Below are positions 1 through 10,752 of a stretch of 64,000 nt of DNA, piece by piece. The notes below the pieces were generated by a model, which had not been told where the DNA came from, did not search any database, and was given only the letters and a program-made list of their open reading frames with translations. A program made the translations under genes and the position numbers. How positions within the stretch are numbered: the first letter of the stretch is position 1; each line of letters opens with the position of its first letter. This stretch comes from Prorocentrum cordatum (taxonomy: Eukaryota > Sar > Dinophyceae > Prorocentrales > Prorocentraceae). The DNA is taken from assembly GCA_963575745.1 (NCBI GenBank), contig CAUYUJ010022426.1, forward strand, positions 394,962 to 458,961. Direction: 5' to 3'.

Positions 1-120
1 CTTCCTCTTTCACCCTCTCTCCTCCCTTCTCCCTCCTCCCTGATCCTTCCTCCTCCCTCCTCCCTCCTCTCTCTTCCCTTCTCCCTCCTCCTCCTCATTC
101 CTCCCCCGTCCTCCCCGCAG
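1..120. repeat. pyrimidine-rich (CTCCCTCCT) low-complexity DNA
   Basis: Almost pure C/T sequence of irregular CTCC and CTTC units at the window edge. It is simple sequence with no coding signal. Confidence 0.8.
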
Positions 121-244
121 CCGGGCGCCTGAGCGCCCATCGCGAGACGCGCTTCGATGTTGTGGCGCCCCCTCGCACGCTCAGCCGGCGCTCGAGCCCA
201 CGAGCGCCATCGCAGCGCGGGCGGGGCAGACGCGCGCGCGGGGG

Positions 245-870
245 AAGAGGAGAGAAGGGGGGAGGGGAGGAGGAGGAGGAGGAGGAGGAGGAGGAGGAGG
301 AGGAGGAGGAGGAGGAGGAGGAGGAAAGAGGAGGAGGAAAGAGGAGGAGGAAGGAGGAGAAGAGGAGGAGGAGGAGGAGAAGGAGGAGGAGGATGGGGAG
401 GAGGGAGGAGGAGGAGGAGGAGGAGAAGGAGGAGGAGGAGGAGGAGAGGAGAGGAGGAGGAGGAGGGAGCGGAGGAGCAGGAGGAGGAGGAGGAGGAGGA
501 GGAGGAGGAGGAGCAGGAAGAGGGGGAGGGGAGGAGGAGAGGGAGGGGGGAGGGAGGGAGGGAGGGAGGGAGGAGGGAGGGAGGGAGGGAGGGAGGGAGG
601 GAGGGAGGGAGGGAGGGAGGAGGAGGAGGAGGAGGGGAGGAGGAGGGGGATGAGGAGGAGGAGAGGAGGAGGAGGAGGAGGGGAGGAAGGAGGAGGGGGA
701 GGAGGAGAGAGGCGGAGAAGGAGGAGGAGCAGGAGGAGGAGGAAGGGGCAGGGGGAAGGGGGGGGGGCGGGGGAGGCGAAGCGGAGGGGCGAGGCGAGGA
801 CGAATGGAGGGAAAGAGAGAGAAAGAGGGGGGGGGGGGGGAATGAGAGGAGGGCAGTAGGGGGGGAGGGC
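245..870. repeat. (GGA)n / (GGGA)n purine tract
   Basis: More than 600 bases of nearly uninterrupted G and A, first (GGA)n, then a block of pure (GGGA)n near 545-620, then mixed. The Glu/Gly/Arg-rich and Pro/Ser/Leu-rich translations of this tract are artefacts of the triplet repeat. Mirror-symmetric purine runs of this kind can form triplex DNA. Confidence 0.9.
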
Positions 871-1854
871 AGTAGGGGGATGGGGAGGGAGGGGAGCGAA
901 TGTTCGCCGACGGGAGGCTTCGGACTGGCCGACCTGACCCATTCCTGAACCTCAGGACGCCAAATCCTCTGGGCGCGCCTGGGCGGCGCGGGCAGCTCGG
1001 ACAACAGCTGCGGTGGCTGCCTCAATTTTCTGGGGAAGGACCTCGTACTTACGATTCCCGGGATTCGCAGAGAAGGGCCTTGGGGATCCTGGGGATCCAG
1101 GCAAGACCACACTCGTCGGAATCGCCAAACTCCTCGAGCTCGTCACGCACAGCGCTGAAAGTTGTGAATAAGACGCAGCTCGGAACATCGCAATACGACC
1201 CATTTGGATGGCACGGCGCGCATCTAATGCAAACCCGAGGATAGAGGAGCACTTCATGACAGCGTGGATGATTGCATTGTTTGGTGCAGCGGTCAGCTTC
1301 TGAATGCACCCTCGTTCTATCTTGAGGACACTAGTCGAAGGAGGGATCACTCACGCGATAAAGGACAAAGCCGATAACGCGATCATATCATACTGGGCAA
1401 CTATTTTGGTGAGGCCGAGCTCGCGACCCCTGATGAGCCAGCCCTACGCGTGTAGCATAGTCTAGTAGCGGAGCCTCCCAGGAGGCACACGTGCTCTCAA
1501 GACCGATGTGAAGCCGAGATAATGACACGACCGAATAATCTCCAGGCCAGGGACCTCAGAGTCCCGGCTCGCTCAGCTCCTGGATGAAGCAGTCCGCCGA
1601 GTGGCGGTCCTTCTCGGGTATAGCCAACGCCTTGGCAAAGTTCACTTACAGGCCACTGGGCCAGCTTTGTTCCAGACGCTCAAGCTTCGGATGAACGTGT
1701 CGACCACGCTCCCCGAGGCCATCCCCACGTCATCCGCGAAAGCGCCAACGCTGTGGAAACGGCGATGGGCGAGCAGGCAGATCTCCTGGAGGATCGGGCC
1801 GATCGAGACGGCGACAGGCGAGCCAGACTGTACACGCATAATTTCCATGTGGGG
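871..1854. other. gene-less unique sequence
   Basis: Mixed-composition DNA. Short overlapping open frames occur on both strands, but none shows a recognisable domain. I see no repeat, RNA gene or mobile-element end. Confidence 0.5.
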
Positions 1855-2075
1855 CCCGGCCAGCAGGAAGCAAGCCACTACAATCGCATCGCACTCAGAG
1901 ATCGGATGGACCACTGGGGCCCGCACCAAAGGTCACTCTGGCGAAGGGTCACTAGATGGCCTGGATCCGCCGCGGGACATCTACGACCCATGACATACAG
2001 GAATACATGTGCTTTCAAACGTTTGCGAGTAGACGCTGTGCGAGTAGTGGAACGCGCTCGGTGAGTCACTCTCAT
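1855..2075. repeat. interspersed repeat, family E, copy 1
   Basis: The longest of three related copies. Its left half (about 1,855-1,955, containing GGGCCCGCACCAAAGGTCAC) matches 24,070-24,172. Its right half (about 1,955-2,075, containing GGCCTGGATCCGCCGCGGG and later GAACGC.CTCGGTGA) matches 3,950-4,090. The partial overlaps indicate one ancestral dispersed element of at least 220 bp. No terminal repeats are obvious. Confidence 0.65.
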
Positions 2076-2307
2076 GTGGAGCCGATGAGTGTGCACAAGA
2101 GTGTTGATCGGCAACGCCGGCGGACGCGGGCGGGTTGGTCGAGACTGGCGGGGCGCGACGGGTGCGAGGCACACAGCACAGGGTTGTGAAGCAGAGGGCG
2201 GCCGCGCAGGCAGGGAGCCCCGAATGTGCACCAAAACGCCAAGGGACGCACTGACCCGGGTCAATCACGTGTTCGACCATGGACTCCATGTTACCCATCG
2301 CTCCTGG

Positions 2308-2402
2308 GCGGTCTTCGGCGTTCTTCGGATGGTTTTCGGTGGTCTTCGGCGGTCTTCGACGTCTTCTGGCGGCCTTTGGCAGTTTCCAGCGGTCTTCGGC
2401 CG
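2308..2402 (+). repeat. degenerate ~10-bp tandem repeat (GGTCTTCGGC)
   Basis: About nine imperfect copies of a 10-bp unit around GGTCTTCGGC, with variants such as GGTTTTCGGT. It resembles the G-rich decamer blocks seen elsewhere in the window. Confidence 0.7.
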
Positions 2403-2757
2403 GACAGCTGGATGGTTGCGTACACCTAATGTCAATGCAAGCCCGGGCCAGCCAAGTTTCGCTCTGGTTGACCCCCGTTTGCATCGACCCCCGCCTCTGA
2501 CATACAGACAGAAGCCGTACGCCCGAAGGCGCGCCGGCAAGCGCTACACGAAGGACGAATTCACACATCCTTCGTGCGCAATGCGCACGGCAGGCTTTCA
2601 GATGAGTTGCGGACTGAGTATTTGTCATACATGCACACCGTCGTGTAGCAATACCCTTGAGGCTTGAAGGGTGTCTTGTTTGATTATCACCCGTGCATGT
2701 TTTCAGAGAAGAAGGCGCACGGAGGGAGAGAGGGACGCAGGACGAGCGGGGACGCGA

Positions 2758-2806
2758 GGCCTCCTCCTCCTCCTCCTCCTCCTCCTCCTCCTCCTCCTCC
2801 TCCTCG
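2758..2806. repeat. (CCT)n microsatellite
   Basis: About 16 uninterrupted CCT triplets in otherwise unique DNA. The flanks on both sides show no gene. Confidence 0.9.
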
Positions 2807-2990
2807 AGGCGGAGTGAGCGAGCGAGGGACGAACGGCCAGGGGAGGACGAGCGAGGCCCCGCGAAGCGGAGGACAGGGGAGCCCGCGGGAGCCTGCAAGA
2901 GCCTGCAGGCTCCTGCAGGCCTATGCGGACAAGCTCTGGGTCTATGCACCCCTGGCGTTGCAGGACCCTGCACGATCCGGCTGTGGAGAC

Positions 2991-3112
2991 CAGAAGGTAC
3001 CCATACCGCGACTCCCCGGACCCCTCCTGGGCTGCGCTCTGACCAGGAGTTCGAAGCGCATCCTGCGGAGGGGAAAACGAGGGAAGGGTAACAGTGTGGG
3101 TACCTCTTCCCC
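2991..3112 (+). mobile_element. MITE-C copy (foldback element)
   Basis: Begins with AAGGTACCCATACCG and ends with the inverse GTGGGTACCTCTT, giving imperfect terminal inverted repeats. Inside is the family core around TCTGACCAGGAGTTCGAAGCG. Related copies lie near 5,885, 9,376, 13,430 and 15,747. No transposase is present, so this would be a non-autonomous element. Confidence 0.6.
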
Positions 3113-3479
3113 CTCTGAGCCCCAGAGGTCTGGACCCCTTCCCCCGGACGGGTTTTTCGTCCCGAATCGTTTTTCGTCGGTCCAGAAGCCCAGCAAAGGC
3201 CCCCGGAGGCCGAAAACATAGAAAAACCTTCCGTCGTGATGCTGTTCACAGCGCGAGGAGTTTGGGGCCTCTACCAGCTCGCAGCGCGCCCCAATGGGCT
3301 CCGCCGGCAGGGCGCGTGGCGCGCAGCGCGGCGCGCCTCCTCCGCCGCTGGGCGGCGCGCCCGGCCCTCGCCTGGGGCGCGGGCGGGCCCGCCGGGCCGG
3401 GCCGCTCCGCCGCGCACGCGTTATTACGCATGCCGCAGGCCCGACGGGGAGCAGGCGCGCTTTCGTGGCCCCACGGGGA

Positions 3480-3700
3480 GGTCCTCCTCCTCCTCCACCT
3501 CCTCCTCCTCCTCCTCCTCCTCCTCCATATCCTCCCTCCTCCTCCTCCTCCTCCTCCTCCTCCATATCCTCCCTCCTCCTCCTCCTCCTCCTCCTCCTCC
3601 TCCATATCCTCCCTCCTCCTCCTCCTCCTCCTCCTCCTCCTCCTCCTCCTCCTCCTCCTCCTCCTCCCTCTCCTCCTTCTTTTTCTCCTCCTCCTCCACC
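3480..3700. repeat. (CCT)n array with ATATCC interruptions
   Basis: A pure pyrimidine-rich CCT array interrupted three times by CCATATCCTCC near 3,529, 3,563 and 3,603. This implies that a longer unit was duplicated along with the triplets. It sits between fragments of the unit of the 20-24 kb tandem elements (CGTGGCCCCAC at about 3,465 and 3,770). Confidence 0.85.
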
Positions 3701-3714
3701 GAAGGCGACGGTTG

Positions 3715-3930
3715 CTGGGTGCCCGTGGTGCCCCACCCCACTTCGGTGCACCCCTCACGCGTTCCGTGGCCCCACAGGGAGCTGCACCGAAGGCGACGGC
3801 GGCTGGGTTCCCATGGTGCCCGCGCCCCACTTCGGCCCACCCATCTCGCGATTCGTGGCCCCAGTGGGAGGTCAGCTCCACCGAAGGCCCCCGTGGCTGC
3901 AAGCAACGCGAGTTTGTTTACAAGATTGCG
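3715..3930 (-). repeat. diverged fragment of the leader-array-trailer repeat family
   Basis: Two to three ~80-bp units, reversed relative to 20.7-24.8 kb. The shared blocks are CGTGGCCCCAC, GGGAGCTGCACCGAAGGC and CACTTCGG. The units are too diverged for boundaries to be drawn. Confidence 0.5.
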
Positions 3931-3949
3931 TTCCTTTGCTCGCAAGGTA

Positions 3950-4090
3950 AGTGCTCGCCGGTGGCCTGGATCCGCCGCGGGGGATTTATGATCTGCTGCA
4001 TCGAGGCACACAAGTGTTTGGCTGACGTTTGCGAGCAGGCACTTTGCGAGCAGTGGAACGCACTCGGTGATTTGTCCGCCCCGATCAGCC
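3950..4090. repeat. interspersed repeat, family E, copy 2 (right half)
   Basis: Matches 1,955-2,075 through GGCCTGGATCCGCCGCGGG, a middle section with small indels, and GTGGAACGCACTCGGTGA. The left half of the family is missing here. Confidence 0.6.
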
Positions 4091-4894
4091 ACGAACCGTG
4101 GGTCGCTCCCTGAGACCCGGGCGTCGCATGATTCTCACAATCGTCGACTGCGCTTCTCTTTCGGGGCCCAGGACCCTCGCGGATCGATCCCGCTCGAAAT
4201 AGTCCGCAGGAGGACGGGGTCCAGGGCTCCGGTCGAAAGCTCCTGCGGTGTGCCGAATCTCGTCGTGGCGCGGTCGTTCCCGGGGGTGGGGGCCGGGCAT
4301 GGGCGGCGCGCGCACAGGGGCCAGGGGAGGGGGCAAGCTTCTGCGAAGGCGCCGGCCTTACATATACAGAGAAGGCCTGCGCCTTCTGAGAAGCACGGGC
4401 TTCTGCCCCCCTCTGTGCGTGGCCGAGGGCAACGACTGTTACTCGCATCTCCGTGGGTGTCGTTTCTCTTGAGATCGCCTCCGGCAGGTGCGTTTGCAAT
4501 TGGAGGGGCGGGCGCGGCGAGGCCCCTGAAGAAGTTCTGGACTTCGGACATGTCGGCGCTCACTTGCACGCCTTTTTCGGCCCAGCGCTGCTCGAAAATG
4601 AATCGGAGGGGGCAGGGAAGCGAAACTGGCATGCAAGTACACGCTGGTCGGAAGAAATGGGTCGGAACACGGAGTAGGACGGCGGTGAAAGTAGATTGGG
4701 CTTCCGCGCGACCCGTGAGGACGGAAAAGGTGAAGCCCCACGATCATTGAAATAGGAAGGCGCCTACTGGAATCTGGGAATCCAGGGATACCTACTTTCA
4801 ATGACCGATGGATAAATCTGACAAGCAGCCGCGCGCATGATGATGCGAAGACAACGCGGCGCTTGCAAAGTGCACCAGGCCAGTCAAGCCTTAG
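4091..4894. other. gene-less unique sequence
   Basis: Mixed-composition DNA. Several open frames of 70-230 codons overlap on both strands, as expected in GC-rich DNA, and none shows a domain. No repeat is visible. Confidence 0.45.
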
Positions 4895-5040
4895 GTCGGG
4901 CCTGTCCCCCTACAGGGGGATTTGGGACGAACAAATACCAGCAACAATATTCAAAAGATGCCCAACAATACTCAAAAATAGTCCCCGTATGATATTTTAA
5001 CTATTTTTGAATGTTCCCCCTGTAGAGGGACAGGCCCGAC
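4895..5040. mobile_element. MITE-A copy (146 bp, terminal inverted repeats)
   Basis: Starts GTCGGGCCTGTCCCCCTACA and ends with its near-perfect inverse, finishing GGACAGGCCCGAC. The ~26-bp inverted repeats flank an AT-rich centre containing two related CAATATTCAAAAG / CAATACTCAAAAA segments. There is no coding capacity. No clear target-site duplication is visible, so the superfamily stays open. Confidence 0.75.
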
Positions 5041-5659
5041 TCCAGGCAAGCCCTGAGTCACGCGAAGGCCGACCTGCCAAAGGCGAAGGCACAAGCACCC
5101 CAATTGCCCCGACTGTGGGCAAAGCGAGAAGAGCTCGGCACCACCGCCTCTGGGCAGGGTCTTCTCAATGGTGTGTCCCCCTCGGTGTCGCGTCGTCTAC
5201 CTCGAGATATGGCCGATCTCCCATTCCCCGCCCCCACGCCCCCCTTGCGGACCACTGCCTTTCCGCCAGCCTGCTGAAATTCCAAGACGGTCTCAGGCCG
5301 CCCCACGACGGCCAGAGATGGCCCCACAAAGACACAAGATGGCACTACTTAGGATGGCACATAGGCACCTCAAGGGTGTCTACGGGGCATCGGCGATCGC
5401 AAAACGAGGGCTCCAAGGTTTCCAGGGTGGCCTAGAAACTCCCAAGGCATCGCGGACCTCCTGGTGGCCCGCTTGTGGCGGTGGTGGCCCGCTGGAGGCG
5501 GCCCGCTGGAGGTGGTGGTGGCGCTTCCCCTCCCTCCGATGAGCACCCCGGCCCAGACCTCCCTGGCGACTCGAGAGAAACTTCTTGAAACTCTCGGCCT
5601 ACGGGAAGATTCCCCTGGATGCCCCAGGAGCGGGTCAAGAAGCCACCCGGGAACAGGAG

Positions 5660-5850
5660 CCTTGACGCACCAGACATGGGTACTGCACACATGCATACGA
5701 TGCCCAACAGCCTATGTTGCCCGACACCGGCAGTGGCCGCTGTTGGGCAGGCGACTTTCTGCCTGAACACGATCATGTCGGCGGCAAGACCGACAGTGAG
5801 CCCTGTTCAGAGTAGGCAGGGACTGTTGTCGGTACGCCGACGAGTCATGT
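5660..5850. mobile_element. MITE-B copy, diverged
   Basis: Shares with copies at 9,933, 10,753 and 13,141 the order ATGGGTAC, GCCCAACA, GGCCGCTGTTGGGCAGGCG, a TTCTGYCT block, and an ending that inverts the start (CTGTTGTCGGTACGCC). The outer ends have decayed. Confidence 0.6.
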
Positions 5851-5884
5851 CGTTGGCGGCCCGCCCCTCCTCCTACCTCGAAGA

Positions 5885-6000
5885 GGGACAAGAAGATACC
5901 CATGCCGCTGGTCCACGGAACTCTCCAGGAGTGCGTTCTGACCAGGCCTCTCCGAAGCGAAGCCGTCCGTGGCGACGAGGCTTCCTGGCGCTGCACGCAG
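5885..6000 (+). mobile_element. MITE-C copy, right end lost
   Basis: Begins AAGATACCCATGCCGCTG and carries the family core (TCTGACCAGG, CCGAAGCG, GTGGCGACGAGG, TTCCTGG). The right inverted repeat is absent or eroded. Confidence 0.5.
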
Positions 6001-7084
6001 CGAGTGGCAGCGGCCGCTCGGGCGGCCTCCTCCCACACAGCAGCGGTCGACCGAGCATGGATCATGCCCCCCCAGAGAGTACGAAAGAGTAACTGCGCTG
6101 GAGAAGAGCTAGCTAAACGGGGGTGCCGTTGTAGCGAATTGGGCCGTCATGCAGGAGGAGGGGCCAGGACAGAGGAGAAGAGCACGAAAGAACAGATGCC
6201 ACTGCTCGCCTACCCCCTTCACCTCCACCCCGAGCCTGTCAGCGTCGCAGTGGCTGGGGCGGCTGCAGTGGCAGTGACAGCCGCAGTCGCTGGGACTGCT
6301 GCGCCGGGGACGATCTCCTCGAGGACATGCAGAAAAAGGGCGAAAGACAAGAGAGAAGGAGAGAGAGAAAGAGAGAGAGAGAAAAAAAAAAAGACGTGAG
6401 CGAGAGATAAATAAAAGAAAAGACAGAGAGATAGAGAGGAAGAATGAGGAATGTCGCGGGAGGCGGAGACGACGCATGCACCTAGATAGCGCCCCCCACA
6501 CCCAGCTGGCTTGCAGCGGGATTGTGCACCGCTCCTGGGCTGCCTGGCTGCAGCGACGCTGGCCTGCAAGCGCGGCGCCTGCCCTTCCAGAGTCCACCCG
6601 CTGCCGCAATCTCCGTGGCTCCCTGCCAACGGCGTTGACAGCACCAGGGCCAACCACCCCCCGCTCCTTAGCCCAACGAGGCGACCAAGATAGCCCCCTG
6701 CATGGGGGGGGGGCCGGAAGGCGTCTGAGGCCCCCAGAAACCACTTGCGGGGAAGCGCGAGGCGCTGAAAATGACCGGCATCGGTGCATGAACACCAATG
6801 ACTGAACCTCCCAGAGGCCCACGACCGACTGTTCTACACAACACGTTATATATAGATTCCCCGGGATTGCGGAATATTTCTGCTAACTGGCCCCCCCGGG
6901 AAATGGTAACGCTCAGGCGGTGTGGGGCACGTCGGGGCAGGGGTGCGGTAATCATAGCGAAAATACGCGCGCAAACGCCAACACGTCTGTGGGGGGGAAT
7001 CCAGGCCTCCACCCCTTCACACGATCGTCACTGTTACCCGAGGGTGTGGGGGATAACGACCGTTACGCGCCAAAGGACGCACAG
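6001..7084. other. gene-less sequence with a (GA)n patch
   Basis: Mostly unique DNA with a purine-rich GAGAGA stretch at about 6,340-6,450. The longest open frame (minus, 6,109-6,822) translates that simple sequence and shows no domain, so I do not call a gene. Confidence 0.5.
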
Positions 7085-7145
7085 CACAACTATACATATA
7101 TACACACATATACATATACATATACATACATATATATATATGTGT
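7085..7145. repeat. (TA)n/(TACA)n microsatellite
   Basis: Alternating TATACA and TATATA units, about 60 bp, in an otherwise GC-rich region. Confidence 0.85.
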
Positions 7146-7544
7146 ACTGGAACCATCGCGCACGCATCGCGCGCGCTCAAGTTCTAGCTAGGCTTGATAG
7201 GCTGACTTATGAAACATCACTTTGGTCGCCTCTTGCATCCAGGGACTCCCTTGGAGGCCCTGCGCAAGCCTCAGAATCGTATAGAAGGGGAAGTGCGGAA
7301 ACGCAGAAATCATTAGTTTCCAATCGGTGTTCTACGATTTGGGCCCCTGAAAGGCTTCCTGGCTTTTTGGGGGGGAGGTGAGGGGGGTCTGAATGTGGTC
7401 TGTTGCGCAAGAGTGAACCAGGGGCCAAACTTGAACAAAAGAATTCCTCGGTGCTGTTCGGCGCTGCTTTTTGTTTGTGCCTCGCAAGTTTTTTTAGCCG
7501 GGCCCCTCAGGGGAGTGGGATCTTCCGGACCCCCTGGGGGTTCT

Positions 7545-8160
7545 GGAGGCCTCCTGGTGGCCTGGAGAGCCGTCGGAAGGGTGTCTGGGGCTGCGCGGGA
7601 GCGTCTTGGGCCGTTCTTTCCGTTCTGGGGGCTCCTTGGGGTCGTCTTGGGCTGTCCTTGGGAGTGTTGGGGGCCCCCTGGGAAGCCCGGAGGCGCAGTA
7701 CCGGCCAGATGTCAGGGGATGACCCCTGAGTAGGAGGCCCACTTTGAAAAAATGGGGAATGTTGGGGATTCCTTTCTTTTCAAAAATCCTAGATCTTCGA
7801 GGGTTGGAAGCGGGAAAACGTGAGAAGGCCAAACACATTAGAATAACCATTGGATATCAACGATTTTACACTCTTTGGGCTCTCTCGGGATGGCTCTCGC
7901 AGCTCTCTTGGGCTGTTCTTGGAGCCTCGTCGGGGTCTTTTGGGGCCTCTCAAGGATCGGGGGGGGTGTTGGGGGCCTCTGGGGGGTCTCTGGAAGCCTC
8001 CTGCTCCCGCTCTTCTTGGGCCTGTCCTGGGGTGGTCTAGGGCTGTCCTGGGCGCTTCTTCGGCAGTCTTGGAGCCTTCTTGGCCCGTCTTGGGGCCGTC
8101 CTGGGGGTCTCTTGGGTGGTGTTGGGGCGGTCTTGGGACCCTCTTCGGCGCTCTTGGACC
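7545..8160 (+). repeat. G-rich degenerate decamer block (GCCTCTTGGG type)
   Basis: Runs of 3-6 G spaced every 7-12 bases by short pyrimidine-rich linkers such as CCTCTT and CGTCTT. A less G-rich stretch lies at about 7,735-7,870. The same low-complexity grammar recurs at 8,236-8,470, 41,690-42,010 and 57,940-58,945, and inverted at 18,065-18,230 and 24,880-25,260. Regular spacing of GGG runs gives G-quadruplex potential on the plus strand. Open frames in the block are compositional. Confidence 0.7.
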
Positions 8161-8202
8161 ATTGTAACGCGAGAAGCCAAAAAGATATAACAAAATATGA
8201 AG

Positions 8203-8235
8203 ATCGACGATGTTGGCCGGGCCAACATCGTCGAT
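8203..8235. repeat. perfect 16-bp palindrome with 1-nt centre
   Basis: ATCGACGATGTTGGCC is followed by a single G and then its exact reverse complement. The sequence lies between two G-rich decamer blocks. Confidence 0.9.
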
Positions 8236-8470
8236 TTGGGACGCCTTTCGGAACTCTGTTGGGGTCTCTTGGAGGCCACCTGGGAGCCTCGAGAGCCATC
8301 GAAGGCCGACTTGGGCTGCTTGGGAGCGTCTCGGACCATCCTTTCGCATTCTGGGGGCTCCTGGGGGGCGTCTTGGGCCCTTCTGGGGCGCTGTGGGGGC
8401 TCCCCGGAAAGGCCCGGGGAGCGGTACTGGGAGCGTCCCCGAGATGTCACGGGGAGGTGTGGGACCTGGG
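8236..8470 (+). repeat. G-rich degenerate decamer block
   Basis: Same TTGGGG/CTTGGGC grammar as 7,545-8,160, resuming just after the palindrome. It ends at an AT-rich microsatellite (about 8,490-8,555). Confidence 0.65.
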
Positions 8471-8764
8471 GCCGGGGGGGCCGGGATCTATTCATATATT
8501 CTGTATATACACGCACATATATTTATATTTAAATAGATATAGATATAGATATGCATCTATCATGTCCATGCCGTCGCGGGCTGGACACGGAGGCGCGATC
8601 CCATGGATACGCGAACCCATGGAAACGCTCCGAGAATGCCATCCGCGCAGGGCGGCCCCGTGCCCGTGGGGCCGCGGCCGGGAAGAGCCTGGAACGCGAG
8701 GCCTTGGACAGTGGACCTGAGAGGCGGGGAGGCGTCTGAAAATAGAGGCCTCCAAGTGGGGGCC

Positions 8765-8915
8765 GGCGGATCGCGCCGCATCGGCAATGCATCGCCGATT
8801 CGTCGGCGACGGTCGGCGACGCATCGGCGCCGTCGGCGTCGAGAAACTCAGTCTCCACATCGAGCCGCATCGGCGATGCATCGGCGCTGCATCGGCGATG
8901 CGGCACGATCCAAGT
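8765..8915. repeat. cluster of palindromic GCATCGGCGATGC units
   Basis: Repeated ATCGGCGATGCATCGGCG segments make overlapping short palindromes about every 12-15 bp. The same motif clusters at 10,545-10,690 and more weakly at 63,630-63,740. At 8.8 and 10.6 kb the cluster adjoins a similar phrase (GAAACTCAGTCTCCACATCG versus GAACACTCAGGCTCAACATAG), so these are dispersed copies of one larger repeat. Confidence 0.7.
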
Positions 8916-8955
8916 TGCTCGGGCCCAATCTGCGGAGCCCGGACCAGAGCCTCAG

Positions 8956-9102
8956 GTCGGGCGTGTCCTCCTGCAGGCGGATTTCGGGCGAAAAAGGAAA
9001 CAACAAAAAAAAATCCACAAACCATCAACAAAAATCAGAACCAGAAGAAAAGTCGTCCCCGGACATCTTCAAACATTCCTCCTGTAGAGGGACACGCCCG
9101 AC
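8956..9102. mobile_element. MITE-A copy (147 bp)
   Basis: Starts GTCGGGCGTGTCCTCCTGCA and ends AGGGACACGCCCGAC. The inverted termini match the copies at 4,895 and 14,839, and the internal sequence is A-rich. The outer flanks read CTCAG before and TTCAG after, which could be a worn target duplication. Confidence 0.75.
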
Positions 9103-9235
9103 TTCAGCCTGGACGAGAGCCGCGGCCTGGCGGATCGATCTCCAGGGGCCTCGGCAGGGGGCCGATGTGGATGTGCTTGCTCCCCCACCCTGGCCCGAGT
9201 GGATCCACATCCTGGGGAACCGCAGCTCCCCTGAA

Positions 9236-9364
9236 GTCGGGAATTCAAAATAGGCAAAAATTGTCACGGGACGATGTTTTGATTCTTTTTGAACAGTTTG
9301 GGACTATGTTTTGAATATACTTTTTTTTTCGCCTTAAATCCCCCTGTAGGGGGACAGGCCCGAC
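9236..9364. mobile_element. MITE-A copy with degenerate left end
   Basis: The right terminus (CCCCCTGTAGGGGGACAGGCCCGAC region) is intact, but the left matches only as GTCGGG. The centre is T-rich like the other copies. It lies 134 bp from the preceding copy. Confidence 0.5.
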
Positions 9365-9375
9365 CTAAAGCTCCA

Positions 9376-9475
9376 AGCACCTCTCCCAGGGCGCGTCCTG
9401 ACCAACATTTCGGAGCGAGTCCAGCCGTGGCGGCGAGGGCATCCCAGGAAGCCACAGAAATGCGAACACGAGGCC
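9376..9475 (+). mobile_element. MITE-C core fragment
   Basis: Contains TCCTGACCAACATTTCGGAG, then GTGGCGGCGAGGGCATCCCAG, the internal signature of the family. Terminal inverted repeats are not recognisable here. Confidence 0.5.
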
Positions 9476-9932
9476 ACAGAAGTAGCGGCAGCGGTGCCTG
9501 TTCTTCCTCTGGATGTTTTATGTCAGCGGGCGCGAGCGAACCGCAACAGGTGTAGGCGCTGGTCTGGCAACGGGGGGGACACGCCGGGAGCAAAGTGGGC
9601 ACGAAGAAGCGCGGGGCCAAGGGAGGCGAGGAAGAACTTCCTCCTCCAAACATCTTCCGCCTGCCGCGGCCTTTTGGCGCCTGTGCCGTGAAAACCTACG
9701 TGATCCTTGGCGCTGTCCGAGGTGAATCGGCATTTGACCGGACTTGATACAAGTGTGGTACCAGATCTGAACCGGGTCCGCCCCTTCAGAAGAACGAGGA
9801 ACGAAGAGGGCGACGAGGAGCAGGAGGACGGGCCATATGCTGTCCAAATGCAGGAAGCTCTGATGACAGCGTCGCCGCCCAAGGCTCCCATGAACAGACA
9901 TCCCCAGATCCCCGACGTCATGTTTTTTGTGA

Positions 9933-10152
9933 TAACTTTGGACGCCCGAAATGGGCACGGAAAGAATGGGTACTATGCCCAACAACAAATGTTGTCCCAA
10001 GCCAACAGCGGCCGCTGTTGGGCAGGCGGCCTTCTGTCTCAGATGGACATAGGCCGCGGCGGCGCGGACAGCGAGTCCTGTCCAAAGGGAGCAGGAACTG
10101 CTGTTGGGCATCGTACCCATTCTTTCCGTGCCCATCTCGCTCGTGCAAAATA
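9933..10152. mobile_element. MITE-B copy, best preserved (about 220 bp)
   Basis: The left end runs TTTGGACGCCCG, AAATGGGCACGGAAAGAATG, GGTACTATGCCCAACAACA. The right end inverts it through TGTTGGGCATCGTACCCATT, CTTTCCGTGCCCAT and CTCGTGCAAAA, so the terminal inverted repeats reach about 45 bp. TAAC lies immediately outside both ends, a candidate 4-bp target-site duplication. The centre holds a NotI-like GCGGCCGC palindrome flanked by TGTTGGGC. There is no coding capacity. Confidence 0.75.
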
Positions 10153-10264
10153 ACGTCGGCCCCCAAAGGTCTCGAACTATTCCCCGGGACGGGCTGTTCG
10201 TCCAATGCCGGTTCTTGACGGTCCCGAGGCCTGGTAAGGGGCCCCAGAAGCCGAAAATGGTGAA

Positions 10265-10430
10265 ACCCTCCTCCTCCTCCTCCTCCTCCTCCTCCTCCTC
10301 CTCCTCCTCCTCCTCCTCCTCCCTCCCCCCCTCTCCCCCTTCTCCTCCCCCCTCCCCCTCCCCCTCCCCCTCCTCCTCCTCCTCCTTCTCCTCCTCCTCC
10401 TCCTCCTCCTCCTCCTCCTACTCCACAATC
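10265..10430. repeat. (CCT)n pyrimidine array
   Basis: Pure CCT triplets, then CCCCCT units, then CCT again. It begins about 110 bp after the MITE-B copy. Confidence 0.9.
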
Positions 10431-10544
10431 GTGGGACTAGATGCAGCCAGGTTTTTTTTCCATAACTCAAGGGGGTCGGTGCAGATCGACGGACCGAAGA
10501 TCGAGGACTCCCAGATAGGATCGGAGAAGACGAGGTCGCAGGGT

Positions 10545-10690
10545 CACGTCGCATCGGCGATGCATGGGCGATACATCGCCGATGCATCGGCGATGCGTCG
10601 GCGATGCATCTGCGACGGTAGCGTGGAACACTCAGGCTCAACATAGAGCCGCATCGGCGATGCACCGGCGATGGTCCGCGATTATCCGAC
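10545..10690. repeat. palindromic GCATCGGCGATGC cluster, copy 2
   Basis: At least six ATCGGCGATGCATCGGC-type units, as at 8,765-8,915. Confidence 0.7.
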
Positions 10691-10752
10691 GCCATCTGCT
10701 GGGACACGTTTTTTTATGGCCCGTTCGGCGTCTGGGAGGATCGATGGTCCGA

